In this document: positions 1 through 11,208 of the stretch, piece after piece
How positions within the stretch are numbered: position 1 is the first letter of the stretch
Layout: each line of letters opens with the position of its first letter
Assembly (NCBI GenBank): GCA_026390555.1
Contig: JAPLFS010000037.1
Span: 1-64,000, forward strand
Direction: 5' to 3'
DNA length: 64,000 bases
Source of the DNA: Pseudomonadota bacterium
Lineage (GTDB): Bacteria; Bdellovibrionota_C; UBA2361; OMII01
The notes under the pieces: generated by a model
What the model was told of the DNA's origin: nothing
Seen by the model: the letters and a program-made list of their open reading frames with translations, nothing else
Databases searched by the model: none
Made by a program: the position numbers and the translations under genes

Positions 1-571
1 CCTTGAGGCCGACCTCTTTAACTCCGGTGTTCGTCCGGCGGTGAACGTTGGTCTCTCGGTGTCGCGAGTGGGTGGAGCTGCACAGGTAAAGTCGATGAAG
101 AAGGTGGCAGGAACGCTACGTCTTGATCTGGCCCAGTACCGAGAGAAGCAGGCCTTCGCGCAGTTCGGATCGGACCTAGATCCAGCGACCCGTGCGCAGC
201 TCGCAAAGGGCTCACGTTTAGTTGAGATATTAAAGCAGGGACAGAACGTGCCGATGCCGGTTGAGCTGCAGGTACTCTCGATATTTGCTGTATCAAATGG
301 TTATACCGACAAGCTAGAGATAGCGCAGATTCGTCCATTTGAAGAGGCGTTACATCGTTACATGCTCTCAAATCAAACGGATCTTATGAACGATCTGCGC
401 AGCAAGGCAGAGCTTGATAAGGATATTACTGAGCGCCTTAAGAAAGCGATCAGCACGTTTGTCGAACAGTTTATCGCTGGTACCGCAACGTCACTTAACG
501 GGTCGTCCAACGGCGCACACGGTGCCGCTACTAAGACCAAAAACGCACAGGCGCACGCAAACGCAGCTTAG
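1..571 (+). CDS. atpA: F1Fo ATP synthase subunit alpha, 3' end
   Basis: Catalytic-core alpha subunit of the F1 ATPase at the cytoplasmic face of the inner membrane. The gene is cut by the window edge. The frame is open from base 2, and the codons read through the family block [20 protein letters not shown], which lies in the C-terminal third of AtpA. The GTG at position 41 is therefore an internal codon and not a start. About 190 residues are present, ending in the usual C-terminal helical domain followed by a short Ala/Asn/Lys-rich tail that looks lineage-specific. It is followed 20 bases downstream by atpG, as in standard atp operons. Identification is secure; the tail is the only unusual part. 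Confidence 0.96.
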   Translation, partial: LEADLFNSGVRPAVNVGLSVSRVGGAAQVKSMKKVAGTLRLDLAQYREKQAFAQFGSDLDPATRAQLAKGSRLVEILKQGQNVPMPVELQVLSIFAVSNGYTDKLEIAQIRPFEEALHRYMLSNQTDLMNDLRSKAELDKDITERLKKAISTFVEQFIAGTATSLNGSSNGAHGAATKTKNAQAHANAA

Positions 572-591
572 GGGATAAGGGATAAAACCTC

Positions 592-2936
<2,345 letters not shown>

Positions 2937-2956
2937 GGGCAAAAGAAGGGTAGGGG

Positions 2957-3370
2957 ATGTCAGAGGGAACGTTTCAGTTAAAGGTATTTTCTGGTCGGGG
3001 ACTTGAGGTCGAGGCCGAGGTGCGTTCTGTGAATGTACCCTCTGAGACCGGTGAGCTCGGGTTTCTTGCTAAGCACTGCGAATACGTAGGTCTTATCTCG
3101 ACCGGCATAGCTCAGTACGTTGATGCTACGGATGCAGCGCCGCAGAGATTTATCGCCTCAGGTGGTATCTGTACCTTTAGTAATAACGTACTAACCCTTC
3201 TGGCAGATTTCGTCGATCTCCCAGCATCGTTGGATAAGGGCCCGCTCTCAGATGATGTTGAGCTACTAAGAACGCAGCTTAAATCTCTCAGCCAGTTTGA
3301 CCCGGAGTGGGAGTTGCTTTCACACCGAGTTGCGCGAATTGAGGCTATACGAGAGCTAGCGGCTAAGTAG
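2957..3370 (+). CDS. atpC: F1Fo ATP synthase subunit epsilon
   Basis: Epsilon subunit, which sits on the gamma foot and tunes ATP hydrolysis. The N-terminal beta-sandwich domain is recognisable from FQLKVFSGRG through SETGELGFLAKHCEYVGLISTG. The usual P-x-x-GxxGxLPxHxP segment is present in altered form (LGFLAKHCEY). The C-terminal helices (ELLRTQLKSLSQFDPEWELLSHRVARIEAIRELAAK) are present. At 137 residues it has normal length. GGTAGGGG immediately ahead of the ATG is a strong ribosome-binding site. It is the last gene of the atp operon here, because the next gene converges from the other strand. Identity rests on position and fold rather than on a strict motif. Confidence 0.93.
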   Translation: MSEGTFQLKVFSGRGLEVEAEVRSVNVPSETGELGFLAKHCEYVGLISTGIAQYVDATDAAPQRFIASGGICTFSNNVLTLLADFVDLPASLDKGPLSDDVELLRTQLKSLSQFDPEWELLSHRVARIEAIRELAAK

Positions 3371-3483
3371 TTACGTAGCTTTAAGAATTAGCTCCTGCGG
3401 TGAAGTTGACCAGCAAGGTAAAGGGGAATCCATTGGACTGCGCCAAGCAGCGATATGTTGCGTTGCGATGCCACGAACGCCTT

Positions 3484-6400
3484 CTATAAGCATTGCCGCA
3501 TCTCATTAACCAAAGCAGCTAAGAGTGAGCCCCTCTTAGTCAGCAGGTCTGCGGGTGCACCGATCTCCCCAAGCCGTCCAGCATCTAAGACCAGCATAAG
3601 ATCTGAATCGAGAACTGTCCCAAGCCGATGCGCCACAACTAGGACCGTTGCTCCAGAGAACTCGCGCCGAATAGTACGTTGGATGGCGTAGTCTGTTTCT
3701 AGATCGATGTTGGCTGTCGCCTCATCGAGGATGATGACCCTACTATTTCGTAGTAGCGCGCGCGCAAGGCAGATAAGCTGCCGTTGCCCACTACTAAAAT
3801 TAGCCCCGTTTTCGTGAACCTCAGTTCCTAGCCCCTTTGAAAGTTCAGCTATAAATCCCGTAAGCTCAACACGTGCAAGGGCCTCCATAATAGCGCCTTC
3901 AGAGCTTCTCTGAAATGGATCTAGCGCATCACGCAGCGTTCCGGAAAATAGTACCGGCTCTTGTGGAACAACTGTAATAGCGCTCCTCAAAGCCTCAAGC
4001 GAGAGTGTCGAGAGATTAACTCCATCGATCTCTATCTGCCCGCCGCTTGGCTCAATCAGCCGTGCTAGGGCGAGTATTAGGGTGCTTTTCCCAGAGCCGG
4101 TGCGCCCTACGATCCCTACGCGCAGTCCACCCGGTATATGGCAGGTAACTTTAGAGAGAGCAGGTAGAAGCTCTTCCCGGTATTTAACCGAGAGGTTAAC
4201 GAACCGAAGCTCTCCTTTACTAGGCCATCCAGGGGGCGCTAAATCTCCCTGCACCCTTTCAGAGGGGGTGTGAGAGTAGGTATTAATCCGTTCGAACGAT
4301 GTCAGGTTACTTTCAAACCCTGCGAGGGAGCGCACAAACCAGTTCATGCTCGTAGTTATACTGATAGCGTAGGTGAGAAGCAGCCCAGCGATAGCTGAAG
4401 AGAGTCCTGAGTTAACCTGTAGTGATACTGAGATACCAGCAGCAAGGATGACTACGGCCGCCAGAAATTCAAGCCTAATACCAAGCCATCGGTTCGCTGC
4501 GGTGATAGAGCGCGCTGCACGGGTGTTTATATCGAGATATCCTGCAAAACGGTGCAGGAAGATCGTGGCAAGGGAACCAGTACGGAGAGTTTCGATGCCG
4601 TTTAGGGATTCAGATACGAGCGCAAATATGGGTGAATTTGAAATAGAATCGAGTCGCTGCGCCTCACGCGCGCTCGGGCGAAAGAGTCGTAGCAGTTTGT
4701 TATAGGCATAGAAGATGGGAAGAATAATCACTAAGGCTATTGGCTGCAGCACAACTAGGATACCGATTACCACCAAAACATCAAGGAAGCAGTGAATAGC
4801 CTCGAGGATCGATCGAGGAAGTCGAGACTCAATCGTATCGAGATCACGGCTAAAGCGGTTAAGGATACGCCCTACTGGGGTTGCCTCAAAAAAGCGGAGC
4901 GGTGCTGCGAGTATGCCAGAGATAAGGCGATCGTGTGAGTCCCGTCCGGCGACAAGCCCTCGATGAAGAAAGAGAAAGGTGCGCATAAAATGAAGCAAGC
5001 TAAAAACGATCACGAAGCCGCAATAGCCGCCCAGGAAAAGAGCAAGCGAGGACACCCCTTCATTTGAGAATTTAGCAAGCCAGAGGTCGGTTCCAAGCGA
5101 TGCGAGGTGTCGTCCAATGACGAATGATAACACGCTAAGAGCGACAAAACCGGGAGCAAAACGCCTCAGATACTCCCGTACTAGCGCCCAATTGACCGCT
5201 CCGACCTGATGCTCCTCTTGTTCAATAATTGAGCGAGACGGCGCATCTGATTCATACTTATGCTCCTCGGGCGCCTCCGTGAAAGAAGGCTCCTCGCTTA
5301 TATGGCTTGTACCATGTTCACGCAGGGTGCTTGAAGCCTCCTTGGTGAGCTCGCTATGAAATGAGAGTAGCTTATGAAAGCGGGTTCCTTCAACCTGAAG
5401 CTCTTTTGGTGAGCCACACTCAACAATGCAGCCCTCTTCTATAACAACGATGCGGTCCGCGCGCAGTGCGTATTCGATCCTATGCGTAACGAGGATGCGT
5501 GTTGTGCCCAGCATCTCGCCACAGATTAGGAGATCAAAGACCTGATTCGCGACCCCTGAATCAAGCGCGCTTAATGGATCATCGAGCAGATAGATATCAG
5601 CTACTCCGTAGAGGGCACGAGCTAGTGCAATCCGTTGACGCTGCCCCCCGGAAAGGTTTATTCCGCGCTCGCCTATCTCGGTGGAATCTCCATGTGGAAG
5701 AAGCTTTAGGTCAGGGCCGAGGCAGCTTGCCTGTAAAGCTCGTTGATAGAGAAGATCATTAAAGGGCAGCCCGCACACAATATTAGATCTGATTGAATCG
5801 CTCACTATCCAGGGCTGCTGCGCTACGTAGCCGAGAGTTCCTGCGACCTCAACTATTCCCTGCGCGCACGCGATCTCATTTAGTAGCCCTAAGCACATTG
5901 CCGACTTTCCGCTCCCTACACCCCCTACTATCGCTATTAGCTCACCCTTTTGAATCGTCAACTCAGGAACCTTAATGGCCACCTCCCCCGGCGCCCACTC
6001 AAAGGTAGCGTTATGTATCCGGAGAGCGGTACGGGCATCCTTTGTTATTAGGCGCTTGGTGAACTCTTTACGAGCTAAAAAAGAGCGCATACGTGCCAGC
6101 GCAATAAGGGCCTCTAGTAGGTTAAGGACCGTGTCCGGCAGGGTATTAAGGGCGAAGCGCAGTAGCATAAATAGCGACATGGTAGGGAACACCAACGAAG
6201 CATCTAATGTTCCACCAAGTGAGGAGTAGGAGCCGAGGGTAATCAATAGCGCTATCGTCGGTGCCAGGTTTGATAGGAGGCCGCCAAGAGAGGAGAGTAG
6301 GTTAGAGAGCTTAAGAAGTTCTATCTCCTGTGCGCGCAGAGCAGAGATACGAGCAGAGAGTTGGCGTTCCCAGGCCTGAAACTTTACGGCCTTAATGTGC

Positions 6401-7230
6401 GTCAAGACCTCATTGGTCAAGCTCACCCGCTGATCAGAGATCTTCATTATGCGGCGCTTGATGCCGGTCTGGTACTTAAGAATTGCGGCAGCAGCAAGCA
6501 TAAAGAGCAATAGTGCACTAGCTCCATAAAGCGCACAGATACCAACAAATCTATAGAGCAGATAAAACGCGCATACTATCTGCATTGGATGATACCAGGT
6601 GGCGTGTACGAACTGCAGAAACCACTGCACCTTCGTAGCATCGGTGCCGACCAGATTTATAATAAAACCGCTAGGTGCCGCAGAGCGCTCGCTGCGTGCC
6701 AGCCGCGAGGACTTCTCATATATGATCGTTCGTAGTGCCTGTAGGGCCCGTACTGAGAGCATAATCTGTGTATAGAAGAGGTGGTGAACCGAGAGGAGTG
6801 AGATTAGGGTAACAAGGAATAGGCCAAGGGAGCACAGGATCGGATAGATTGAGGCAAGGGGAATCCCCAGCGCATGTGAGCAGTTAGCCAGCCAGCCTGG
6901 AGCCACTATAACCCTATGCTCAAGAGCAGTAATTAGCTCCTTTAGGATAAGTGGAGTGGCGAGCCCCGCCACAAGCATCAGCATGGAGATGCCAAATATT
7001 TGCAGAAACTGCCACCTAAAACAGTGTGCAACGGCGAGATGTAAGGCAAAGCGACCGGCGTGCTGCTCTTTTAGTGCGGCTAACAGCAGATCTGCATCTC
7101 GGCGTGATGCTGTGCCAGCAGGAAGCTCAAGCAGGGTCTCTATTACAAGCGGGGTCTTAGTGTTGCGATCAATAAAGGGACCGACCCAAGAAAAAAAGAG
7201 TCGCGAGAATATGCTGTAAGATCGGCTCAT
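3484..7230 (-). CDS. Full-length ABC exporter of ABCC/MRP type (TMD-NBD-TMD-NBD)
   Basis: A 1248-residue single chain with two transmembrane domains and two nucleotide-binding domains. The N-terminus carries the ABCC-like start ending FSWVGPFIDRNTKTPL. TMD1 spans roughly residues 80-400. NBD1 has Walker A GGVGSGKS, signature LSGGQRQRIALARAL and Walker B YLLDDPLSALD, with Asp where the catalytic Glu is expected. TMD2 spans about 690-980. NBD2 has Walker A GRTGSGKST, signature FSSGQRQLICLARALL and Walker B VIILDEATANID with the catalytic Glu. One consensus site and one degenerate site is the architecture of ABCC proteins, common in eukaryotes and scarce in bacteria, where exporters are usually half-size. 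Substrate is unknown; lipids, conjugates or drugs are possible. It stands alone and converges with atpC. Confidence 0.9.
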   Translation of the reverse strand: MSRSYSIFSRLFFSWVGPFIDRNTKTPLVIETLLELPAGTASRRDADLLLAALKEQHAGRFALHLAVAHCFRWQFLQIFGISMLMLVAGLATPLILKELITALEHRVIVAPGWLANCSHALGIPLASIYPILCSLGLFLVTLISLLSVHHLFYTQIMLSVRALQALRTIIYEKSSRLARSERSAAPSGFIINLVGTDATKVQWFLQFVHATWYHPMQIVCAFYLLYRFVGICALYGASALLLFMLAAAAILKYQTGIKRRIMKISDQRVSLTNEVLTHIKAVKFQAWERQLSARISALRAQEIELLKLSNLLSSLGGLLSNLAPTIALLITLGSYSSLGGTLDASLVFPTMSLFMLLRFALNTLPDTVLNLLEALIALARMRSFLARKEFTKRLITKDARTALRIHNATFEWAPGEVAIKVPELTIQKGELIAIVGGVGSGKSAMCLGLLNEIACAQGIVEVAGTLGYVAQQPWIVSDSIRSNIVCGLPFNDLLYQRALQASCLGPDLKLLPHGDSTEIGERGINLSGGQRQRIALARALYGVADIYLLDDPLSALDSGVANQVFDLLICGEMLGTTRILVTHRIEYALRADRIVVIEEGCIVECGSPKELQVEGTRFHKLLSFHSELTKEASSTLREHGTSHISEEPSFTEAPEEHKYESDAPSRSIIEQEEHQVGAVNWALVREYLRRFAPGFVALSVLSFVIGRHLASLGTDLWLAKFSNEGVSSLALFLGGYCGFVIVFSLLHFMRTFLFLHRGLVAGRDSHDRLISGILAAPLRFFEATPVGRILNRFSRDLDTIESRLPRSILEAIHCFLDVLVVIGILVVLQPIALVIILPIFYAYNKLLRLFRPSAREAQRLDSISNSPIFALVSESLNGIETLRTGSLATIFLHRFAGYLDINTRAARSITAANRWLGIRLEFLAAVVILAAGISVSLQVNSGLSSAIAGLLLTYAISITTSMNWFVRSLAGFESNLTSFERINTYSHTPSERVQGDLAPPGWPSKGELRFVNLSVKYREELLPALSKVTCHIPGGLRVGIVGRTGSGKSTLILALARLIEPSGGQIEIDGVNLSTLSLEALRSAITVVPQEPVLFSGTLRDALDPFQRSSEGAIMEALARVELTGFIAELSKGLGTEVHENGANFSSGQRQLICLARALLRNSRVIILDEATANIDLETDYAIQRTIRREFSGATVLVVAHRLGTVLDSDLMLVLDAGRLGEIGAPADLLTKRGSLLAALVNEMRQCL

Positions 7231-7275
7231 TCATGGTTTATAGCATGTCTGCCAACGGTCGGGGGAGGTATTGTT

Positions 7276-7316
7276 GGTAACTATTCACCCCAGTATTAGC
7301 TTGTTGCTGGTGAAAC
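7276..7316 (-). repeat. Dispersed ~36-bp intergenic repeat, copy 1
   Basis: Read on the minus strand, this matches the shared pattern ACCAGCAACAAGCT followed by ATACTGGGGTGAATAGTTAC. Related copies are seen at 8166-8202, 11031-11068, 41441-41472 and 54305-54342. This copy lies in the divergent gap between the ABC exporter and the carbonic anhydrase gene. A partial second copy of the 3' half (TTAGGGTGAATAGTTGC) lies at 7351-7370 on the plus strand, and the palindrome GTCCCCTGATCGGGGAC lies between them at 7330-7346. That palindrome is also the core of the MITE-like element at 18 and 42 kb. Function is unknown. Confidence 0.55.
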
Positions 7317-7455
7317 ATTCTTTCTTGATGTCCCCTGATCGGGGACGCTCATTTTAGGGTGAATAGTTGCAATTATTGTGACTTATGGGTCTTGATAAAG
7401 TAAGATGGAGCCCTTGTGAGAGCCCCTCCATATTTATGATTAAGGATCATAGCAG

Positions 7456-8088
7456 ATGCGAACGTTAAAGAAGCTTTTTGAGAGCAACAGGAACTGGGCA
7501 GCTAGTAAGACGGCTCAAGATGTAAACTTTTTTAAGAACCTTTCTAAGCTACAGGCCCCTAAATATTTATGGATCGGATGCTCCGATAGCAGGGTTCCAG
7601 CGAGTGAGATCGTAGCTCTCTCCCCGGGAGAGCTCTTTGTTCATCGCAACGTTGCAAACTTAGTTGTTCATACCGACTTTAACTGCCTCTCCGTAATTCA
7701 ATACGCAGTAGAGATCCTGAAGGTTGAGCACATCATAGTCTGTGGCCATCACGGGTGTGGTGGAGTACGAACTGCTATGCGCGATACGGAGCTTGGGCTG
7801 ATCGACAACTGGTTAAGGCATATCAGGGACGTTTATAGCCACCATCAGCAGGAGCTGATAGCAATTGCAGACGAGGATGAGCGAGTTAATAAGTTGTGCG
7901 AGTTTAATGTTATTGAACAGGTTCATAACGTCTGCCAGACAACCATAGTGCAGCAAGCATGGAGGACAGGGCATCCGTTAGCGGTGCATGGTTGGATCTA
8001 CGGATTAAACGATGGATTGCTTAAAAATTTAGATGTCTGCGTTGAGGGCCCAGATGATATCGGGCAGGTTTATCGTACTGCTATGTAA
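7456..8088 (+). CDS. can: Beta-class carbonic anhydrase
   Basis: Zinc enzyme interconverting CO2 and bicarbonate in the cytoplasm. The zinc and catalytic residues are all visible: CSDSRVP (zinc Cys plus the Asp-Arg dyad) near residue 41, and CGHHGCGG (zinc His and Cys) near residue 100. The HRNVANLV and LSVIQYAVEIL blocks between them are typical of the Can group, as is GLIDNWLRHIRD. At 210 residues it has normal length. The ATG at 7456 follows AAGGA at 7442-7446, spaced 9 bases. It is monocistronic and flanked on both sides by oppositely oriented copies of the dispersed 36-bp repeat. Confidence 0.96.
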   Translation: MRTLKKLFESNRNWAASKTAQDVNFFKNLSKLQAPKYLWIGCSDSRVPASEIVALSPGELFVHRNVANLVVHTDFNCLSVIQYAVEILKVEHIIVCGHHGCGGVRTAMRDTELGLIDNWLRHIRDVYSHHQQELIAIADEDERVNKLCEFNVIEQVHNVCQTTIVQQAWRTGHPLAVHGWIYGLNDGLLKNLDVCVEGPDDIGQVYRTAM

Positions 8089-8165
8089 GAGATAGGAATC
8101 TATCGCTGCGATTTATCTAGTGGCGCGCTTATAGTAACGATCCATTCGTAAGATCGAATCCATTT

Positions 8166-8202
8166 AACCAGCGACAAGCTTATATTAGGGTAAATAGTTC
8201 AC
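8166..8202 (+). repeat. Dispersed ~36-bp intergenic repeat, copy 2
   Basis: Plus-strand copy reading AACCAGCGACAAGCTT then ATATTAGGGTAAATAGTTC, downstream of the carbonic anhydrase gene. With copy 1 it forms an inverted pair around that gene. The rest of the 283-base gap to the next gene (8089-8371) holds no convincing gene or terminator. Confidence 0.55.
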
Positions 8203-8371
8203 AAATTGGGTTAATAATAATCAATCCAGATCCGCAGAGGCAGCAGGTTTTAGGTGCTATGAGGTCCTTTCTGTTCATAGTAACAGTTCAAAAAAGCAGT
8301 TGTGTTATGAGAATTTTGTACTACTCTCCTACTCCGATGGCTGTATAGTTTTGTAATCAGGTGCATAGGTA

Positions 8372-10987
8372 GTGAGTATTCAAGCTTTCAGAGAGATGTC
8401 CCCAGAAAAGAGGGGAGAGGGGATCGATCAAGTATATTCCCCGATAGACTCACCTGACGGCCTGACGGAGCTGGTTCTCCCTGCAAGAACAACGCAAAAG
8501 AGCGGTTTCTGGGGTGGGCTTCGTGAGATCCTAAGGGAGGAGTTCTCTGGTTATGAGCGTACCCATGAGGCGCTTAATCAGGGGTTGCTGCGAGCTTGGA
8601 ACCAAAGTAATCCGATCTCATGGATTATGGCACGCGTACGGTGTGAAATTTTACACCTCTCGCCGCAGGAGTATGCCAGGCAGATGCGAGATCTCACAAA
8701 ATCTACCCTGGCGAGTTTAGAGCATGAGCGGGAGTTTGGCAGGGCCAAATATAATCCCGAGGTTATACACCGTATTTTGCAGGGGTGGGAGAGGATCTCA
8801 GGTGAAAGGGGGGATGCTGGAATCTCTTTGGCACTAGGGGAGGCAAAGCACGAGCTGCTCAAACTTCTTACGACTAAGCACGGAAATACCCTCTATGGAA
8901 CGCTTTGTCGCTGGCGCTATGAGGTTGGCCCTGAACGCTTTGAGTCCGCTACAGGACTCCAGTATAAGACCTTTTGGAGTAGAGGTAAAAGCCTCTCGGT
9001 GACAGACTTCTCGGAGCTACTCGGCTTTGCCGAGAAGATAGGCTTTATCTCGAGCTCTGAGCGGACGCCGCAATGTTCAGCTAAACTTTGGAGTAATCCA
9101 AGTGTTATCGAATTACGCAACGCTTGGTTAAGCGATTCAAAGGCGCGTGGGAGGCCCATTGAGGTAGTGAAGTTGCATCTTCTACTTAGTGCGAGCGGAC
9201 TTAAAGTGGATGTAGAAACGCTCGGTAGGGGTACTGAATTTAAGCTGCAGTCGATCGTTGTGTGCTCCTTGGCTCATTTTAATCTAGTTCCCTGGAAAAA
9301 GATCGCCCCTGCTTTTGCCGCACTTCGTAAGCTTGGAAGCCTTACTGAGGAAGATCTCGCAGAATCGAAGCAGCGCTGGCAGGCGGCGTATAGAAATCGC
9401 CCGGAAAGCTTTGAGGATCGGTTGCAAACCATAGCAAAAGAGCGGGGGCTTTCTAATGCACAACTTGCAGACGCCCTTGGATTGCGTGAGAGTTATCCCC
9501 TTAAGCCAGTTCACCCCGTCTTTAGGGCTTTAAAATACGGCGAATATAGTAGTCTTGTAACGAGCGGAGTTCTGGCGCATCTGATAGCGCGCAGTGACAA
9601 TGAGCTGAGCACTCTCTTGGAGCAGAAGCGATCAGAGGTAGCAGCATCCTTGAGACGAAATGGAAGTGCCATAACCTCACCCATAGCTATTGAGCGCGAG
9701 ATATGGAGCGTTGGCTACGCAGATCTGTCATTTTCTAAAGAGGATATTCAGAGGCTTGAGTGGGGCAAATCGGCTGCGGTATCTGAGGCCGCTATTGTCC
9801 AAGAGGTTCGGCGCCTAGGGGAGCTGCGTACGGTACAACCGCTCAGTAGCCTGAATCAGCGCCAAGAGTTTCTAACGGAGTGGCTATGGGCTTACGGTGA
9901 TAAGTTAGCTAAATCCGGGCACACGCTTTTTACCAGGCATCTCTTTACGAGCATTGCGGCGCAGAAACTATCCCCTGATGTTTCAACCAAAAAATCGACG
10001 ATTACAACCGAGGAACGATTACTAAGCACATTTCTGCGGGGCTCCGGACTGTCTCAGATCGTATACAGACGAGCGGTTAAACATGCGCGTGAGACGGGAA
10101 GGATAACAAAGGAGCATAAAAAGGCTCTGCTAGAGGGGTTCGGCTATAAGGCGGGCTCTCCTGAGAAGATCTTCTTTGAGTGTTGTGCTGATAGTCCCAA
10201 CATGGTTGAAGCGATAGTACGGTGGCGCAAACTGTGCGCAACGAAGAGAGATGTTGTGCAGGGGTTTCACGCATTGGTCGATCACGTACGTAAAACAGAA
10301 CCAAGTAGGAACGAGGAGCACCCTGCACCCATTGTAAATGCATCGGTAGCTGCTCTGGTAGAGATGCGAGCAGGCGTGATTAAACCAGCAGGAGCAAATT
10401 CTGGAGCGCTACGACTGGCTGCGCTGGCGCTTTGTGGAGTTACCCGTATAGAGCTATTAAATGCTGCTGATGAATATGCGCAGCAGGAGCGCCAGGAGCA
10501 AGAAGAGCGAGCAGCTGTCAAACAGCAGCAAAGCATAGACATGCAGAAAGCTGCGAGCTGGGAGATATCTCCCCAGATGATAGCCCTTGATTTCGAAGCG
10601 CGAATCTCGCTACTTGCCCATCGGATGCTAGATAAATATAAGGTATCCTGTGACGATGTTTTTAAACTGTTTCCTGATTATGGGCAGCCTATCAGGGTGA
10701 TATATAATGCAGTTATGCATGATACGCCGTGGTTCGTTGCGGCCCTTGTTTGTTATAATGAGCCGCATGAGGCGTTTATGGTTATGATTCAGGAGTTGCG
10801 AAAGGGAAGGGTTCCTAAGCATGATGGAAGCGACCATTTTAAATCTCAGCAGGAGTGGATCAAGGGTCGGGGATCCCTCGGAAAGCTAAACGAGGGCTCA
10901 CTAAAACTCTCCTTTGATTTTCCATTTGTGCGGCCCATACAAGCTCCAGAGAAAGCATCCACTAGAGGTAGAGGAAAGCCGGCATAG
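8372..10987 (+). CDS. Unrecognised 871-residue protein with repeated HTH-like segments
   Basis: I do not recognise the family. There is no signal peptide or membrane segment; it looks helical and soluble. Several segments resemble degenerate XRE/phage-repressor helix-turn-helix units. The clearest is near residues 92-130 (LSPQEYARQMRDLTKSTLASLEH, split here as a Q-E-Y-A-R turn then a S-T-L-A-S-L-E recognition-helix pattern). Others lie near 365-375 (GLSNAQLADALGL), 570-600 (GSGLSQIVYRRAVKHARETG) and 690-705. A Gln/Glu-rich coil (about 705-725) follows. Start may be GTG 8372 or ATG 8396; the latter has GAGAG just ahead. The gene lies 221 bases upstream of the MotA/MotB-like pair on the same strand. 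A regulator or DNA-binding scaffold is possible but unproven. Confidence 0.7.
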   Translation: MSIQAFREMSPEKRGEGIDQVYSPIDSPDGLTELVLPARTTQKSGFWGGLREILREEFSGYERTHEALNQGLLRAWNQSNPISWIMARVRCEILHLSPQEYARQMRDLTKSTLASLEHEREFGRAKYNPEVIHRILQGWERISGERGDAGISLALGEAKHELLKLLTTKHGNTLYGTLCRWRYEVGPERFESATGLQYKTFWSRGKSLSVTDFSELLGFAEKIGFISSSERTPQCSAKLWSNPSVIELRNAWLSDSKARGRPIEVVKLHLLLSASGLKVDVETLGRGTEFKLQSIVVCSLAHFNLVPWKKIAPAFAALRKLGSLTEEDLAESKQRWQAAYRNRPESFEDRLQTIAKERGLSNAQLADALGLRESYPLKPVHPVFRALKYGEYSSLVTSGVLAHLIARSDNELSTLLEQKRSEVAASLRRNGSAITSPIAIEREIWSVGYADLSFSKEDIQRLEWGKSAAVSEAAIVQEVRRLGELRTVQPLSSLNQRQEFLTEWLWAYGDKLAKSGHTLFTRHLFTSIAAQKLSPDVSTKKSTITTEERLLSTFLRGSGLSQIVYRRAVKHARETGRITKEHKKALLEGFGYKAGSPEKIFFECCADSPNMVEAIVRWRKLCATKRDVVQGFHALVDHVRKTEPSRNEEHPAPIVNASVAALVEMRAGVIKPAGANSGALRLAALALCGVTRIELLNAADEYAQQERQEQEERAAVKQQQSIDMQKAASWEISPQMIALDFEARISLLAHRMLDKYKVSCDDVFKLFPDYGQPIRVIYNAVMHDTPWFVAALVCYNEPHEAFMVMIQELRKGRVPKHDGSDHFKSQQEWIKGRGSLGKLNEGSLKLSFDFPFVRPIQAPEKASTRGRGKPA

Positions 10988-11030
10988 CTTCAATCACCGA
11001 CAAGTTTGTACTGGTTAGATTGCCTGATAC

Positions 11031-11068
11031 GTAAGCACTTACCCCAGAGTAAGCTTCCTGCTAGTTAT
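11031..11068 (-). repeat. Dispersed ~36-bp intergenic repeat, degenerate copy 3
   Basis: Minus-strand reading gives AACTAGCAGGAAGCTTAC then TCTGGGGTAAGTGCTTA, a diverged match to copies at 7276 and 8166. A weaker plus-strand look-alike (CACCGACAAGTTTGTACTGG) lies at about 10997-11016, so this gap may also hold an inverted pair. The annotated feature occupies the spacer between the HTH-repeat protein and the MotA-like gene. Confidence 0.4.
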
Positions 11069-11208
11069 GCCAAGTAATACCCTGTTTCCAGCTTCTTTTT
11101 AGGAGCGTTTTTTTGCAACCAAAACACTTTTCCAAGCATCTGAACTTTTGGAATAAAACCAGGCTGTGCGGTGTTTACAGCAGGCCATATTTTTATACGG
11201 AAGCCCTT

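Noticed and set aside
41-571. GTG at position 41 as the start of a 176-residue gene
   Set aside because: The frame continues upstream with AtpA text; it is an internal Val codon of a truncated atpA.
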